Numbered from the stretch's first letter, positions 37,721-45,999 are shown. The stretch is DNA of 64,000 nucleotides from Massilia oculi (GCF_003143515.1 NZ_CP029343.1:4526001-4590000), one strand, 5' to 3'. Notes: a model not told the origin generated them from the letters alone. Program-made: numbers and translations.

Positions 37721-38428
37721 TCATGTCTCAAAAGGCTGGAATGAATCACGGGCTGGACGGCAGGGCTCCCTGGAAATCAGCGGAAGCCGATATCCAGTGA
37801 GCCGATATCGAGCAGGGTTTGGCATTCTTGCGGGTCGGAATAACGGTATGGAGTCACGCATGGCGATCGCCTCATGGCAGTCCCTTGTCTCGTAGGCGCC
37901 ATCGCCACTGACGCTGGCAATGCGCTCATCGGCAGGAATCTGATCCAGCAGCGCCGGCAGGACAGGTGCGTCTCCAACACTGTTGTCGGTCACTTCCATG
38001 GCCTGGATCTTAAGCGTGAGATGCAAACCTGTCATGGTCGGCACAGCGCCGATGACCACCTGCAGCGTCTTCTGCCGCCGGCTTACGGTGCTGTAGTCTG
38101 GCACTGGCCATTCGACTCCTGCCAGATGCAACAAGCTTTGCGTCATACCTATGGCCTGGCGCAGCGGTAAATTGAACAGGCACGTGATGCTCAGGCAAAA
38201 CTGGATCGCCTCGTCGCTGAATTGCTGGCTGCACCCCCGCTTGCCGTTCGGCTGAACGTGCCACTTCATCATCGAATCAAGCCAGATCAGCAGAGAGCCG
38301 CGTGCCTTGAGCTGCGTTCTATGTCTTCCAGTTCGTGATGCGGTACTTCTGAGGCGCCGGTTTCATGCGCGCAGCCTGCCAGACCTGCGGGCTCAGCGCT
38401 GGTCAGACCTGACTTACGCAACAAAGCC
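37721..38428 (-). mobile_element. decayed IS903-like (IS5 family) remnant
   Basis: One terminal repeat is visible: GGCTTTGTTGCGTAAGTC on the - strand (38411-38428), very like the IS903 group end. The transposase gene inside is broken. No matching second end was found towards 37480, so the distal end is lost. Confidence 0.75.
37770..38366 (-). pseudogene. IS5-family transposase pseudogene
   Basis: Reading starts at ATG 38366 with KPAPQKYRITNWKT, then meets a TAG and a frameshift before resuming as RGCSQQFSDEAIQFCLSITC and VPDYSTVSRRQKTLQVVIGA. It then jumps from GLHLTLK to IQAMEVTDNSVGDAP, deleting the segment that normally carries the first catalytic Asp. The C-terminus is lost after the RDSIPL segment. 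It is clearly non-functional. Confidence 0.85.
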
Positions 38429-38467
38429 CTCCGTAATAAATGCTGGCTCAGCAGTAGCCAGTGCAGC

Positions 38468-38971
38468 TCAGTTTTTCAATGTCGCAACAAGGTTGTTGTA
38501 GCAATGAAAAGACTTCACTTTGCCATCTTTGATCTGCCACACATCGCAGCATGGAACGTCAAACTTTTTATTCGTTGCGCGAAGAACACCCCCGGGTAAG
38601 GGAAGATCTCCTTTATGAGTTCCTTGCAGCCTTAGTTCGACCACGACCGCATCATCTCCGCTGTGATAAAGCTTCAGTAATTGTCGATGAATATCCGGAT
38701 AAGCGCGAATTAAGCCATTAACTGGATCGCGGACATCTCTACCAGTCCATCTCTGCCCTGACGACATATCGAGAAAATACCCATCATCCGCGAAGAGCGA
38801 AGCGAATCCATCCGCGTCGAGACGCTTCCCTTCAGCAATTTTGTACAATTCCCTGATGAGTGCTTCATTCGTGGACGGCTCTTCTACCCTGGCCTGAGCC
38901 CGCAGTGCAGCAGGCATGGCCGCGAGGGTGACAAGCCCGGTCAAGAACGAACGGCGATAGGTACTTTTCAT
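38468..38971 (-). CDS. exported SnoaL-like (NTF2-fold) protein
   Basis: A 167-residue protein. The N-terminus STYRRSFLTGLVTLAAMPAALRAQA is a signal peptide, possibly Tat-like (RRSFL). The rest is a SnoaL/ester-cyclase-like NTF2 fold: LIRELYKIAEGKRLDADGF, YPDIHRQLLKLYHSGDDAVV, GGVLRATNKKFDVPCCDVWQ. Substrate unknown. ATG 38971 is chosen because it begins the signal peptide. Its DNA looks more AT-rich than the neighbouring core genes. An inverted repeat 60 bases upstream could be bound by the HxlR regulator encoded next to it. Confidence 0.78.
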   Translation of the reverse strand: MKSTYRRSFLTGLVTLAAMPAALRAQARVEEPSTNEALIRELYKIAEGKRLDADGFASLFADDGYFLDMSSGQRWTGRDVRDPVNGLIRAYPDIHRQLLKLYHSGDDAVVVELRLQGTHKGDLPLPGGVLRATNKKFDVPCCDVWQIKDGKVKSFHCYNNLVATLKN

Positions 38972-39031
38972 GTCGTTTCTCGAATTGTTCGTGGAGGCGC
39001 CAGCATATCCTGCCATAACAATTAATCAAGT

Positions 39032-39049
39032 ACTTACATTCTGGTAAGT
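39032..39049. promoter_or_regulatory. HxlR-type operator candidate
   Basis: ACTTAC-ATTCTG-GTAAGT is a perfect 6-6-6 inverted repeat, 61-78 bases upstream of the SnoaL-like start and downstream of the HxlR gene. HxlR proteins bind short inverted repeats of this size. Confidence 0.5.
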
Positions 39050-39189
39050 GACCAAGATCGCCTTGCAAGGCATGGTTTTTTATCCTTGCCTGCTGGTGGG
39101 GAAAACCCGATAATTTTCCGCGTCTTTAAAAATCGGGGATGCCACGGCCTCTCAATTTTCGGTCGGACACGGAGCCTGGTAAATGAATA

Positions 39190-39615
39190 TCAAGGCTGAC
39201 GCGTTGATCGCATTTCGGCCAAGGTGATGATGCGTTCCATATTTTCGGTTCCCCACTCACACAGCGGGACAACGGCGGCCGACATGCTTCGTCCAAAATC
39301 GGTCACCACATACTCGACGTGCGGCGGCACGGTCTGATAATCGATTCTCGCGATAATACCGTCGGAGACCATTTGCTTTAACTGTTCACTTAAGACCTTT
39401 TCAGTCACATCGCCGACAAGTCGACGCAATTCGCCGAAGCGGTGCGTTCCCTTCATCAAATGGAACAATATCAGCAGCTTCCATTTTCCTCCTACCAGTG
39501 ACAGGACGGCTTCAAGGCCGCAGTTGAATGGGCGCTTAATTTGAATCTCCTCAAGTTGGGGGTATCCATCCAATACATACCACATAACTTGCCAGGGAAG
39601 CACTGATTTATTCAT
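39190..39615 (-). CDS. HxlR-family transcriptional regulator
   Basis: A 141-residue winged-helix regulator: RPFNCGLEAVLSLVGGKWKL, LFHLMKGTHRFGELRRLVGD, VTEKVLSEQLKQMVSDGIIA and VEYVVTDFGRSM are the HxlR hallmarks, with the conserved Cys (NCGLE) used for thiol sensing in some members. ATG 39615 is a likely start. It is on the same strand as, and upstream of, the SnoaL-like gene it probably regulates. Confidence 0.88.
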   Translation of the reverse strand: MNKSVLPWQVMWYVLDGYPQLEEIQIKRPFNCGLEAVLSLVGGKWKLLILFHLMKGTHRFGELRRLVGDVTEKVLSEQLKQMVSDGIIARIDYQTVPPHVEYVVTDFGRSMSAAVVPLCEWGTENMERIITLAEMRSTRQP

Positions 39616-39667
39616 GGCGACATTCTCGGCCACGAGAAAATGTGCCCCGCTGCGCTGTGAATCCTCT

Positions 39668-39685
39668 CGATACCGCGCGGTATCG
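39668..39685. promoter_or_regulatory. 18-bp perfect palindrome upstream of the HxlR gene
   Basis: CGATACCGCGCGGTATCG is self-complementary over 18 bases and lies 53 bases upstream of the HxlR start codon. It may be an operator, but no known regulator is assigned. Confidence 0.4.
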
Positions 39686-39750
39686 CTGCGGTTTACGCCT
39701 TTGCCAAGCGCATTTTTCGTGCCCGATTCCTGCACGCCAGAATAAATCCC

Positions 39751-41469
39751 CTAAGGGCCCGCGTCGCTCTCCTGCAGTTGCTCGGCCAGGAAGCGGTGCA
39801 CCTGGGCGACCACGGCCGCGCCTTCGCCGGCCGCCGCGGCAACACGTTTGGTCGAGCCGGCGCGCAGGTCGCCCACGGCAAAGACGCCCGGCACGCTCGT
39901 TTCGAGATCGCGTCCGCCATGCCGCCCCGTGGCCTCGTAGCCGGTCAGCACGAAGCCCTTGCGGTCGAGCTCCACGCCGCACTCGAGCAGCCAGTCGCTG
40001 TTGGGGTCGGCGCCGATGAACAGGAACAGGTGGTGGCTATCGAACACGACCGGCGGGCCGCCGCTGCGGCTGCGGCAGTGCACCCGCTCCAGCCCGGCGT
40101 CGTTGCCCTCGAGCGAGGCCAGTTCGAGCCGGGTGTGCAGCACGATGTTCGCGCTCGCCCGGATGCGCTCGATCAGGTAGCTCGACATGCTCGCTTCCAG
40201 GCCGTTGCCACGCACCATCAGGTGCACGGTCTTCGCATGCGCGGCCAGGTCGACGGCGGCCTGGCCGGCCGAGTTGCCGCCGCCGACCAGCACCACGGTC
40301 TGCTGGCGGCACACCTTCGCTTCGACCGGCGAGGCCCAGTAGTAGACGCCGCGGCCCTCGAAGCGGGCCAGGTCGTCCAGCGCGGGCTTGCGGTAGCGCG
40401 CGCCGGCCGCCAGCACCACACTGCGCGCCCGCGCGCAGCTGCCGTCGTCCAGTTCCACGCGCAGCGGGCGCTCGCGGCACAGCAGGCGCATCGCCGGCGC
40501 GGGAATAGCGACCTCGGCCCCGAACTTGCTGGCCTGCACAAAAGCGCGGCTGACCAGGGCGTGGCCCGAGATGCCGGTGGGGAAGCCGAAGAAATTCTCG
40601 ATGCGCGCGCTGGCGCCGGCCTGGCCGCCATAGGCGCGCTGTTCCAGCACCATCACCGACAGGCCTTCCGAGGCGGCGTACACGGCCGTGGCCAGGCCGG
40701 CCGGGCCGGCGCCGACCACCAGCACGTCGTAGACCGTGTCGCGCGTGATGTGGGGCATGGTGCCCAGGAAGCGGCCCACCTCGAGCAGGCTCGGGTTCTT
40801 GATCACGAAGCCGTCGGGCATGGCGACCAGCGGCCAGTCGCGCTCCTGGCGCCAGTGCTCGCGCACCAGCTGGGCGGCTTCCGGGTCGGAGGCCGGGTCG
40901 CGCCGGGTATAGGGTTGCCCATTGCGCGACAAAAAGCTTTCGAGTTCGAACATGCGCGGGTGGCCGGGCGGTCCGATCAGGATTGGCCCGGTCGGCTGCT
41001 CGCCGATCAGGCGCGCACGACGCAGCATGAAGGCGCGCATCACGCGTTCTCCCAGCACCGCCTCGGCCATCAGGAGCGCGCGCAGCGCCTCGGGGTCGAG
41101 CACCAGGGCTTCTAGGTGGCCGACCGCCACGCCGTCGACCAGCGGCGGCCGGCCCGACAGCTGGGATACCTCGCCGGTAAACTGGCCGGGCTCGAACAGG
41201 TGCACCTCGACCCGGTGGCCCAGCGCATTGCTGCGGCTGCAGCGCAGTTGGCCGGACAGCACGACCACCATGCCGGGCGAATCGACCAGGGCCCGGAACA
41301 CATAGTCGCCGTCGTGCCAGGCGCGCTCGGTCGCGAAGCGGCGGATGCGCTTGAGTTCGTCCTCGCCGAGGACGGGATAGACCTGGTGGCCGCGCGTCTT
41401 CAGGTCGATCAGGTAGCGCGGATCGATGACGGACGGTTCGGGCAGGGACTCGGGCGTGCTGTCGTTCAT
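39751..41469 (-). CDS. cNMP-binding-domain FAD-dependent oxidoreductase (thioredoxin-reductase-like)
   Basis: A 572-residue fusion. Residues about 30-155 are a cyclic-nucleotide-binding (CRP-like) beta-roll (YVFRALVDSPGMVVVLSGQL; FEPGQFTGEVSQLSGRPPLV). After a linker, the flavoprotein begins near residue 250: VLVVGAGPAGLATAVYAASE, a second nucleotide-binding motif VVLVGGGNSAGQAAVDLAAH, and a C-terminal FAD motif GVFAVGDLRAGSTKRVAAAA. The thioredoxin-reductase CxxC pair is missing, so this is not a classical TrxR. The electron acceptor is unknown. Confidence 0.87.
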   Translation of the reverse strand: MNDSTPESLPEPSVIDPRYLIDLKTRGHQVYPVLGEDELKRIRRFATERAWHDGDYVFRALVDSPGMVVVLSGQLRCSRSNALGHRVEVHLFEPGQFTGEVSQLSGRPPLVDGVAVGHLEALVLDPEALRALLMAEAVLGERVMRAFMLRRARLIGEQPTGPILIGPPGHPRMFELESFLSRNGQPYTRRDPASDPEAAQLVREHWRQERDWPLVAMPDGFVIKNPSLLEVGRFLGTMPHITRDTVYDVLVVGAGPAGLATAVYAASEGLSVMVLEQRAYGGQAGASARIENFFGFPTGISGHALVSRAFVQASKFGAEVAIPAPAMRLLCRERPLRVELDDGSCARARSVVLAAGARYRKPALDDLARFEGRGVYYWASPVEAKVCRQQTVVLVGGGNSAGQAAVDLAAHAKTVHLMVRGNGLEASMSSYLIERIRASANIVLHTRLELASLEGNDAGLERVHCRSRSGGPPVVFDSHHLFLFIGADPNSDWLLECGVELDRKGFVLTGYEATGRHGGRDLETSVPGVFAVGDLRAGSTKRVAAAAGEGAAVVAQVHRFLAEQLQESDAGP

Positions 41470-41592
41470 GGCGGCTCTCGGCTAGGCTGGGCTGGTCGGA
41501 TGGCGTGCTGGCGACTGCATGGTAATCCAGGCCGGTCGCTTTGTAAGCTATACCCTGGGATGGGTAGCCAAGGCGTGTAAAGCCCTCCCTAT

Positions 41593-42612
41593 TCAGCGCT
41601 GGCGCTGCAGCCGCAACAGCAGCCAGCCGGCCACCGTGGTGAAGGCCGCGACCAGCCCCAGCGCGATCCAGAAGCCGTGGCGCTCGTCGGCCAGCGGGAT
41701 GCCCCCCACGTTCATGCCGAGCAGGCCGGCGATCAGGTTGATCGGCAGCGCCATCACGGTCACGATCGTCAGCAGGTAGAGGCTGCGGGCATTGTCCTCG
41801 TTGACGCGGGCGGCGATCTCTTCCTGCAGCAGCTTGATGCGTTCCTGCAGCGCCGCCAGGTCGCTCAGCACCACGGTGAATTCCTCGGTCGCCTGGCGCA
41901 GGTCCTGGCGGTCGTCGCCATCGACCCAGCCTGGTGGGCGCTGCAGCAGGCGGAACAGGGCGGCCGGCTCCGGCGCCAGCAGGCGCTGCAGGCGCACCAG
42001 TACCCGGCGCAGCGAGCCGAGATCTTCGCGCTGGCGCGTCAGGCGGCCGGCCAGCAGCCGGTCTTCGATGGTATCGACCCGCGCCACCGCCTCGCGCACG
42101 ATGTTCACCAGCACGTCGGCCTGGTCGCGCAGCAGGTGGATCAGGAGTTCGCTCGACGAGCGCAGCAGGGTGCCCTGGCGCACGTCCTGGCGCAGGCGCT
42201 CGATCGAGGCCAGGGGCTTCCGGCGCGCGCTGATCGCGACCTGCGGGGTAACGTGGACCCACAAGGTCGAGATCTCGGCGCTGTCGAGCGAGAAGCCGTG
42301 CAGCACGTCGTTGACGACGGCGATCAGGGCGTTGTCGGCCAGCTCGAGGCGGGTCGAGCGCGAACCCTGGTGCAGCGTCTCGTAGAACTCGTCCGCCAGC
42401 ATGGCGTGGCTGCGCAGCCAGCGCTCGCTGGCGGTGTTCGACAGGTTGAAGTGCAGCCAGATGAACTGTTCCGGTTGCGGGTCGCGCATCCAGGCCAGGG
42501 CCTCGTGCACGCCGATCGGCGTCGCGGTCGCATCGCGCCGGAACAGGAATCCCCATACCAGGCCCGAATCGTCGGAGCCATAACTGAAGCCGGGAGCCGC
42601 CATCTGCGCCAT
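41593..42612 (-). CDS. CorA/ZntB-family divalent cation transporter
   Basis: A 339-residue protein with a large cytoplasmic N-terminal domain and two C-terminal membrane helices; the signature GLLGMNVGGIPLADE joins them. The GMNVGG form and the FIWLHFNLSN start resemble ZntB, a zinc transporter, more than Mg-specific CorA. Substrate remains inferred. ATG 42612 fits the family start; it is alone on its strand and divergent from the small gene at 42883. Confidence 0.87.
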   Translation of the reverse strand: MAQMAAPGFSYGSDDSGLVWGFLFRRDATATPIGVHEALAWMRDPQPEQFIWLHFNLSNTASERWLRSHAMLADEFYETLHQGSRSTRLELADNALIAVVNDVLHGFSLDSAEISTLWVHVTPQVAISARRKPLASIERLRQDVRQGTLLRSSSELLIHLLRDQADVLVNIVREAVARVDTIEDRLLAGRLTRQREDLGSLRRVLVRLQRLLAPEPAALFRLLQRPPGWVDGDDRQDLRQATEEFTVVLSDLAALQERIKLLQEEIAARVNEDNARSLYLLTIVTVMALPINLIAGLLGMNVGGIPLADERHGFWIALGLVAAFTTVAGWLLLRLQRQR

Positions 42613-42787
42613 TGACCTTCCTGGGTAAATAAACGATAGGCAATTGTAGAGGGTAATTGCAGAGCGATGCGGATACGTGCCGCCTGCAAGTGTGGAAATC
42701 CTGGCCTGTCATCAAGTTGAAACCATCGGCCGCTAAGATTGCTCCTGTGTCTCTCCGCGTGATCCCTCAACCGGATACTGCGTTTTT

Positions 42788-42819
42788 CCGTCGGCCTCGC
42801 GGTCGGCGGATTTTTTTTG
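42788..42819 (+). terminator. orphan terminator upstream of a small gene
   Basis: CCGTCGGCC-TCGC-GGTCGGCGG forms a hairpin with G-U pairs, followed by ATTTTTTTTG. No + strand gene precedes it: the neighbour on the left is divergent. It therefore ends a short transcript starting within 42613-42787, either an attenuated leader or a small RNA. Confidence 0.65.
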
Positions 42820-42882
42820 TGCGCCTCCCGGGCGGGCATGGCGCTGCACGATGGGCTGTCAAGGCTCGACGAAAGGAAACAG

Positions 42883-43152
42883 ATGCAAATCTCTCAGATT
42901 GATCGCCGCGGCGCGGCGCCGAACGGCATGGCTGACAATGGCCTTGCCAATCCGTATGCGGGAGCAACCCATGTGGTGCGCCAGGGCATCCTCATCCAGG
43001 CCAGCCTGGGCACCCGCAGTGCCGTCGAATTCCTGAAGCAGCATGGCGTGCACGGCGCGGTGATCCACCGCGTGCTGACGGGCGAGCAGGTGCGTGGCGA
43101 CGACCAGGCGGTGCTCGACGAGCGCGCGGTGATCGACGATCCCAGGATGTAG
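42883..43152 (+). CDS. small uncharacterised protein, 89 residues
   Basis: An 89-residue soluble protein starting MQISQIDRRGAAPNGMADNG after AAAGGAAACAG. The C-terminal half (RSAVEFLKQHGVHGAVIHRV, LTGEQVRGDDQAVLDE) looks structured. I recognise no domain. It lies between a hairpin terminator and the convergent CadR-like gene. Possibly part of the metal-response neighbourhood, but this is only position. Confidence 0.7.
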   Translation: MQISQIDRRGAAPNGMADNGLANPYAGATHVVRQGILIQASLGTRSAVEFLKQHGVHGAVIHRVLTGEQVRGDDQAVLDERAVIDDPRM

Positions 43153-43163
43153 TCGGCCGAGGT

Positions 43164-43571
43164 TCAGGCGTGTTCGGTCAGCTCGCGCAGGATGGCGCAC
43201 TGGCCGGCGGGCCGCGTCGAATCGCAGCGCGCACGCAGGGTCGACAGTTCGGTGCGCAGCGCCTTCAGTTCGAGGATCTGGCGGTCGATCTCGGACAGCT
43301 GGTGGTCGACCAGCGCGTTGACGCCGCTGCAGGACCGCTCCGGCTGGTCCTGGTAGCCGAGCAGGGTTTCCACTTCGCCCAGCGACATGCCCAATGACCG
43401 GCAGCGGCGGATGAAATGCAGCCGCTCGGCGTGGCTGGCATCGTACATCCGGTAATTCGCCTGCGACCTGACCGGCGGCGGCAGCAATCCCTTTTGCTCG
43501 TAGAAACGGACCGTCTCGGACTGGCAGCCCGTCAGTTTCGCCAGTTCACCAATGCGCATCAGCATGTTCAT
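43164..43571 (-). CDS. cadR: MerR-family Cd/Pb-responsive regulator (CadR-like)
   Basis: A 135-residue MerR protein: MRIGELAKLTGCQSETVRFY HTH, the QANYRMYDASHAERLHFIRR segment and a long dimerisation helix. Cysteines expected for Cd/Pb sensing are present (SCSGVN, RARCDS, GQCAIL). Counting from the third Met (43559) they are Cys77 and Cys112, the CadR numbering, plus a C-terminal Cys121, so the true start is probably 43559 rather than 43571. It is divergent from a cation transporter with a MerR-type operator between them. Confidence 0.88.
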   Translation of the reverse strand: MNMLMRIGELAKLTGCQSETVRFYEQKGLLPPPVRSQANYRMYDASHAERLHFIRRCRSLGMSLGEVETLLGYQDQPERSCSGVNALVDHQLSEIDRQILELKALRTELSTLRARCDSTRPAGQCAILRELTEHA

Positions 43572-43586
43572 CCCTTGACCTTGTAG

Positions 43587-43617
43587 TTGACCTTGTAGTT
43601 ACTACAGGGATTCTAAT
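43587..43617 (+). promoter_or_regulatory. MerR-type promoter/operator of the cation transporter
   Basis: A -35 TTGACC and a -10 TCTAAT are separated by a 19-base spacer holding the dyad CCTTGTAG-TTA-CTACAGGG (7 of 8 pairs). The long spacer with central dyad is the hallmark of MerR-activated promoters. A tandem extra copy of TTGACCTTGTAG lies just upstream at 43575-43586. Confidence 0.85.
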
Positions 43618-43644
43618 GCAATCATTGTCATTGGAGGTGCAATC

Positions 43645-44340
43645 ATGTCTGCTTGCTGTTCCGGATCCTGCAGTTCGTCCACGCCGCCGCCCGACGGGCG
43701 CTACCGCAAAGTGCTGTGGGCGGCGCTGCTCATCAATTTCGCCATGTTCGGCGTGGAGCTGGCCAGCAGCCTGGCCGCCGGCTCGGTGTCGCTGCTGGCC
43801 GACTCGGTCGACTTTCTTGGTGACGCGGCCAATTACGGGGTGTCGCTGTTCGTGCTGGGCATGGCCGTGGTGTGGCGTTCGCGCGCGGCCTATGCGAAGG
43901 GCGTCGTGATGGGCGTCTTCGGCGTGCTGGTGCTGGCGCGGGCGCTGTGGCTCGGCCTCGACGGCCACCTGCCGCATGCCCAGACCATGGGCGCCGTCAG
44001 CCTGCTGGCGCTGGCCGCGAACGGCGCGGTCGCGGCCATGCTGTATGCGTTTCGCAACGGCGACGCCAATATGCGCTCGGTGTGGCTGTGCACGCGCAAT
44101 GACATGATCGGCAACCTGGCCGTGATGCTGGCGGCGCTGGGCGTGTTCGGCACCCGCGCCGGATGGCCGGATATCGCGGTGGCGAGCATCATGGCTTGCC
44201 TCGGCCTGTCGGCGGCGCGCGAAGTGATACGGCAGGCGCGCGGCGAACTGCGTGAGCAGGCGTTGGCGGCAAGCTCGCCGGTGTCGGCCCCGGTGCCTGC
44301 GCCGGTGCGTTCGCCGATCGTCGAAATCCGGCGGGGCTGA
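43645..44340 (+). CDS. cation diffusion facilitator-like transporter
   Basis: A 231-residue inner-membrane protein with five to six helices and no C-terminal cytoplasmic domain, so it is shorter than typical CDF exporters (about 300). A Cys-rich N-terminus (SACCSGSCSSS) could bind soft metals. The SLLADSVDFLGDAANYGVSL segment holds the acidic/metal motif in helix 2. Regulation by the adjacent CadR-like protein through the operator at 43587 points to Cd, Pb or Zn efflux. Confidence 0.85.
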   Translation: MSACCSGSCSSSTPPPDGRYRKVLWAALLINFAMFGVELASSLAAGSVSLLADSVDFLGDAANYGVSLFVLGMAVVWRSRAAYAKGVVMGVFGVLVLARALWLGLDGHLPHAQTMGAVSLLALAANGAVAAMLYAFRNGDANMRSVWLCTRNDMIGNLAVMLAALGVFGTRAGWPDIAVASIMACLGLSAAREVIRQARGELREQALAASSPVSAPVPAPVRSPIVEIRRG

Positions 44341-44380
44341 CCGGGATCGTCGTGGTTCCGGCAAACATCGCCGGCCACCA

Positions 44381-44980
44381 TTATTCCAAGGAACGTGCAC
44401 CCGCCTGCGGCCGTACGTCCTCGCGCTCGCCATGCTCGGCGATCAGCAGGGCCGCGCTGTACAGGTCCGGCGCGATGCGCGTGGGCAGGCGGCGTGGACC
44501 CAGGCGCCATTCGGTCTCGCTGCCGTTGTCGATCAGCAGGGTGCGGCAGCCGGCGCGGTTGCCGGCCTCGACGTCGTGCAGGATGTCGCCGATCATCCAG
44601 GATGCGCGCAGGTCGATGGCATGCTCGCGCGCCGCGCGCAGCAGCATGCCGGGCGAGGGCTTGCGGCAGGCGCAGGCGACGGCATAGTCGCCGACGGTGC
44701 CGAGCGGATGATGGGGGCAATAGTAATAGCCTGCGAGGACGAGCTGCTCGCGAAACAGCAAGTCGTTCAGGCGGTCGAAAACGGGGCGCATCGCCGCTTC
44801 GGTGAAACAGCCGTGCGCAATGCCTGACTGGTTGCAGACCACGAACAGGCGGTAGTCGAGCTCGGCAAGCATGCGCAGCGCCGCGCCGGCCCCGCTCACC
44901 AGGTGGATGCGGCGCGGCTCGGCATTGAATGGTATGTCGTCGACCAGTGTGCCTTCCTGGTCGAGGAAGATGGCTTTCAT
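44381..44980 (-). CDS. HAD-superfamily phosphatase-like protein (GmhB/HisB-N type)
   Basis: A 199-residue HAD-IIIA protein: KAIFLDQEGTLVDDIPFN (motif I), VVCNQSGIAHG (motif II Ser/Thr region), RKPSPGMLL (motif III Lys) and WMIGDILHDVEAGNRAG (motif IV). The Cys/His cluster CPHHP-CAC binds zinc in GmhB. Motif I reads DQEGT instead of DxDGT: the second Asp is Glu, which may weaken phosphatase activity. It follows the glycosyltransferase gene by 12 bases on the same strand, suggesting a role in heptose or glycan synthesis. Confidence 0.85.
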   Translation of the reverse strand: MKAIFLDQEGTLVDDIPFNAEPRRIHLVSGAGAALRMLAELDYRLFVVCNQSGIAHGCFTEAAMRPVFDRLNDLLFREQLVLAGYYYCPHHPLGTVGDYAVACACRKPSPGMLLRAAREHAIDLRASWMIGDILHDVEAGNRAGCRTLLIDNGSETEWRLGPRRLPTRIAPDLYSAALLIAEHGEREDVRPQAGARSLE

Positions 44981-44992
44981 CGGATTGCGCGC

Positions 44993-45999
44993 TCAGGCGA
45001 AGCGCACGCGGTAGCGCACCGCGCCGGCCAGGCGCCAGAACACGGACAGTGGCGGCAGCAGGATCGAGGTGACCGCCATCTCGGCCACGTGCGAGGCGCT
45101 GTGGGCGGTGCCTTTCAGCCTGCGCAGGCACAGGCGCACCGTGAGCGCCAGCCAGACGAGGGTGGCGGCCAGGGCCAGCCAGCGCAAGCCCAGCGCCCAG
45201 CAGGGCAGGGCCAGCAGCAGGGCGGCGACGATGGCGTAGTGGTCCCAGCACGGACCCGCCTCGATGCGTTCGCGGTACAGCGTCGGGTGCTTCTTGTACA
45301 GCAGGGCGTCGAACACGGCGTGGCGGATCTGCAGCAGGCTCGCGCCCCAGGGCGCCGGACGCACCGGGTGTGCGACCAGCGCCTGCGGCGCGCGCACGAT
45401 GCGGATGTTCTGTTCGAGCAGGCGGAAGTGCAGGTCGGCGTCGCTGCCGCGCTGGACGCTGAAGCGTTCGTCGAAGCCGTCGAGGCGTTCGAGCACCGAC
45501 TTGTGGACGAAGCAGTTGGCGCTGGTGAAATCGGCGAGTTCGTGCGCATGCGCGCTGCGCTGGCGGTCGGTGGGACGGGCCGGCACCGGCGTCTCGATGC
45601 GGCCGCAGACGACGGCGGCGCCCGCGTCGACGGCGGCCAGCCCCTGGGCCAGCCAGTCGGGCTGGGCACGGCATCGTCACTGGTGAAGGCGATGATGTCG
45701 GCGCGCGCGGCCCGCCAGCCGCGGTTGCGCGCGGCGCCGGGCCCGCGCGGCCCGGTATTGGCGACATAGGCCAGGCGCGGCCCGCGCTCGAGCGTGCGGG
45801 TGCGCCAGCCGGCCACCAGGTGCAGCGTGTTGTGGTTGGGTTCGTCGTCCACGACGATGACTTCGACGCTGTGCGGATCGACGCTCTGGCGCATCAGGGC
45901 GTCCAGGCTGCGGTCGAGCAGGTCCATGCGGCCGCAGGCCGGCAGCACCACGGAAACCGTGGGGAGGGCATTGCTGGGGGCGTCGTCCGGTGCAGGCAT
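44993..45999 (-). pseudogene. family 2 glycosyltransferase, frameshifted
   Basis: The N-terminal part from ATG 45999 (GAGGAG 7-8 bases upstream) encodes a GT-A domain: TVSVVLPACGRMDLLDRSLD, EVIVVDDEPNHN, GPGAARNRGWRAARADIIAF. Around 45658-45664 the frame shifts: after AVPSP the natural continuation (DWLAQGLAAVDAGAAVVCGR) lies in the other frame, which runs to the stop at 44993 with FTSANCFVHKSVLERLDGFD and two C-terminal membrane helices. One missing C in the CCCAGCCC run explains it. It is either a recent mutation or a sequencing error; corrected, the protein would have about 335 residues. Confidence 0.82.

Noticed and set aside
37501..37749. Two short - strand frames after tRNA-Pro
   Set aside because: No start signals or recognisable sequence; likely decayed DNA next to the IS remnant.
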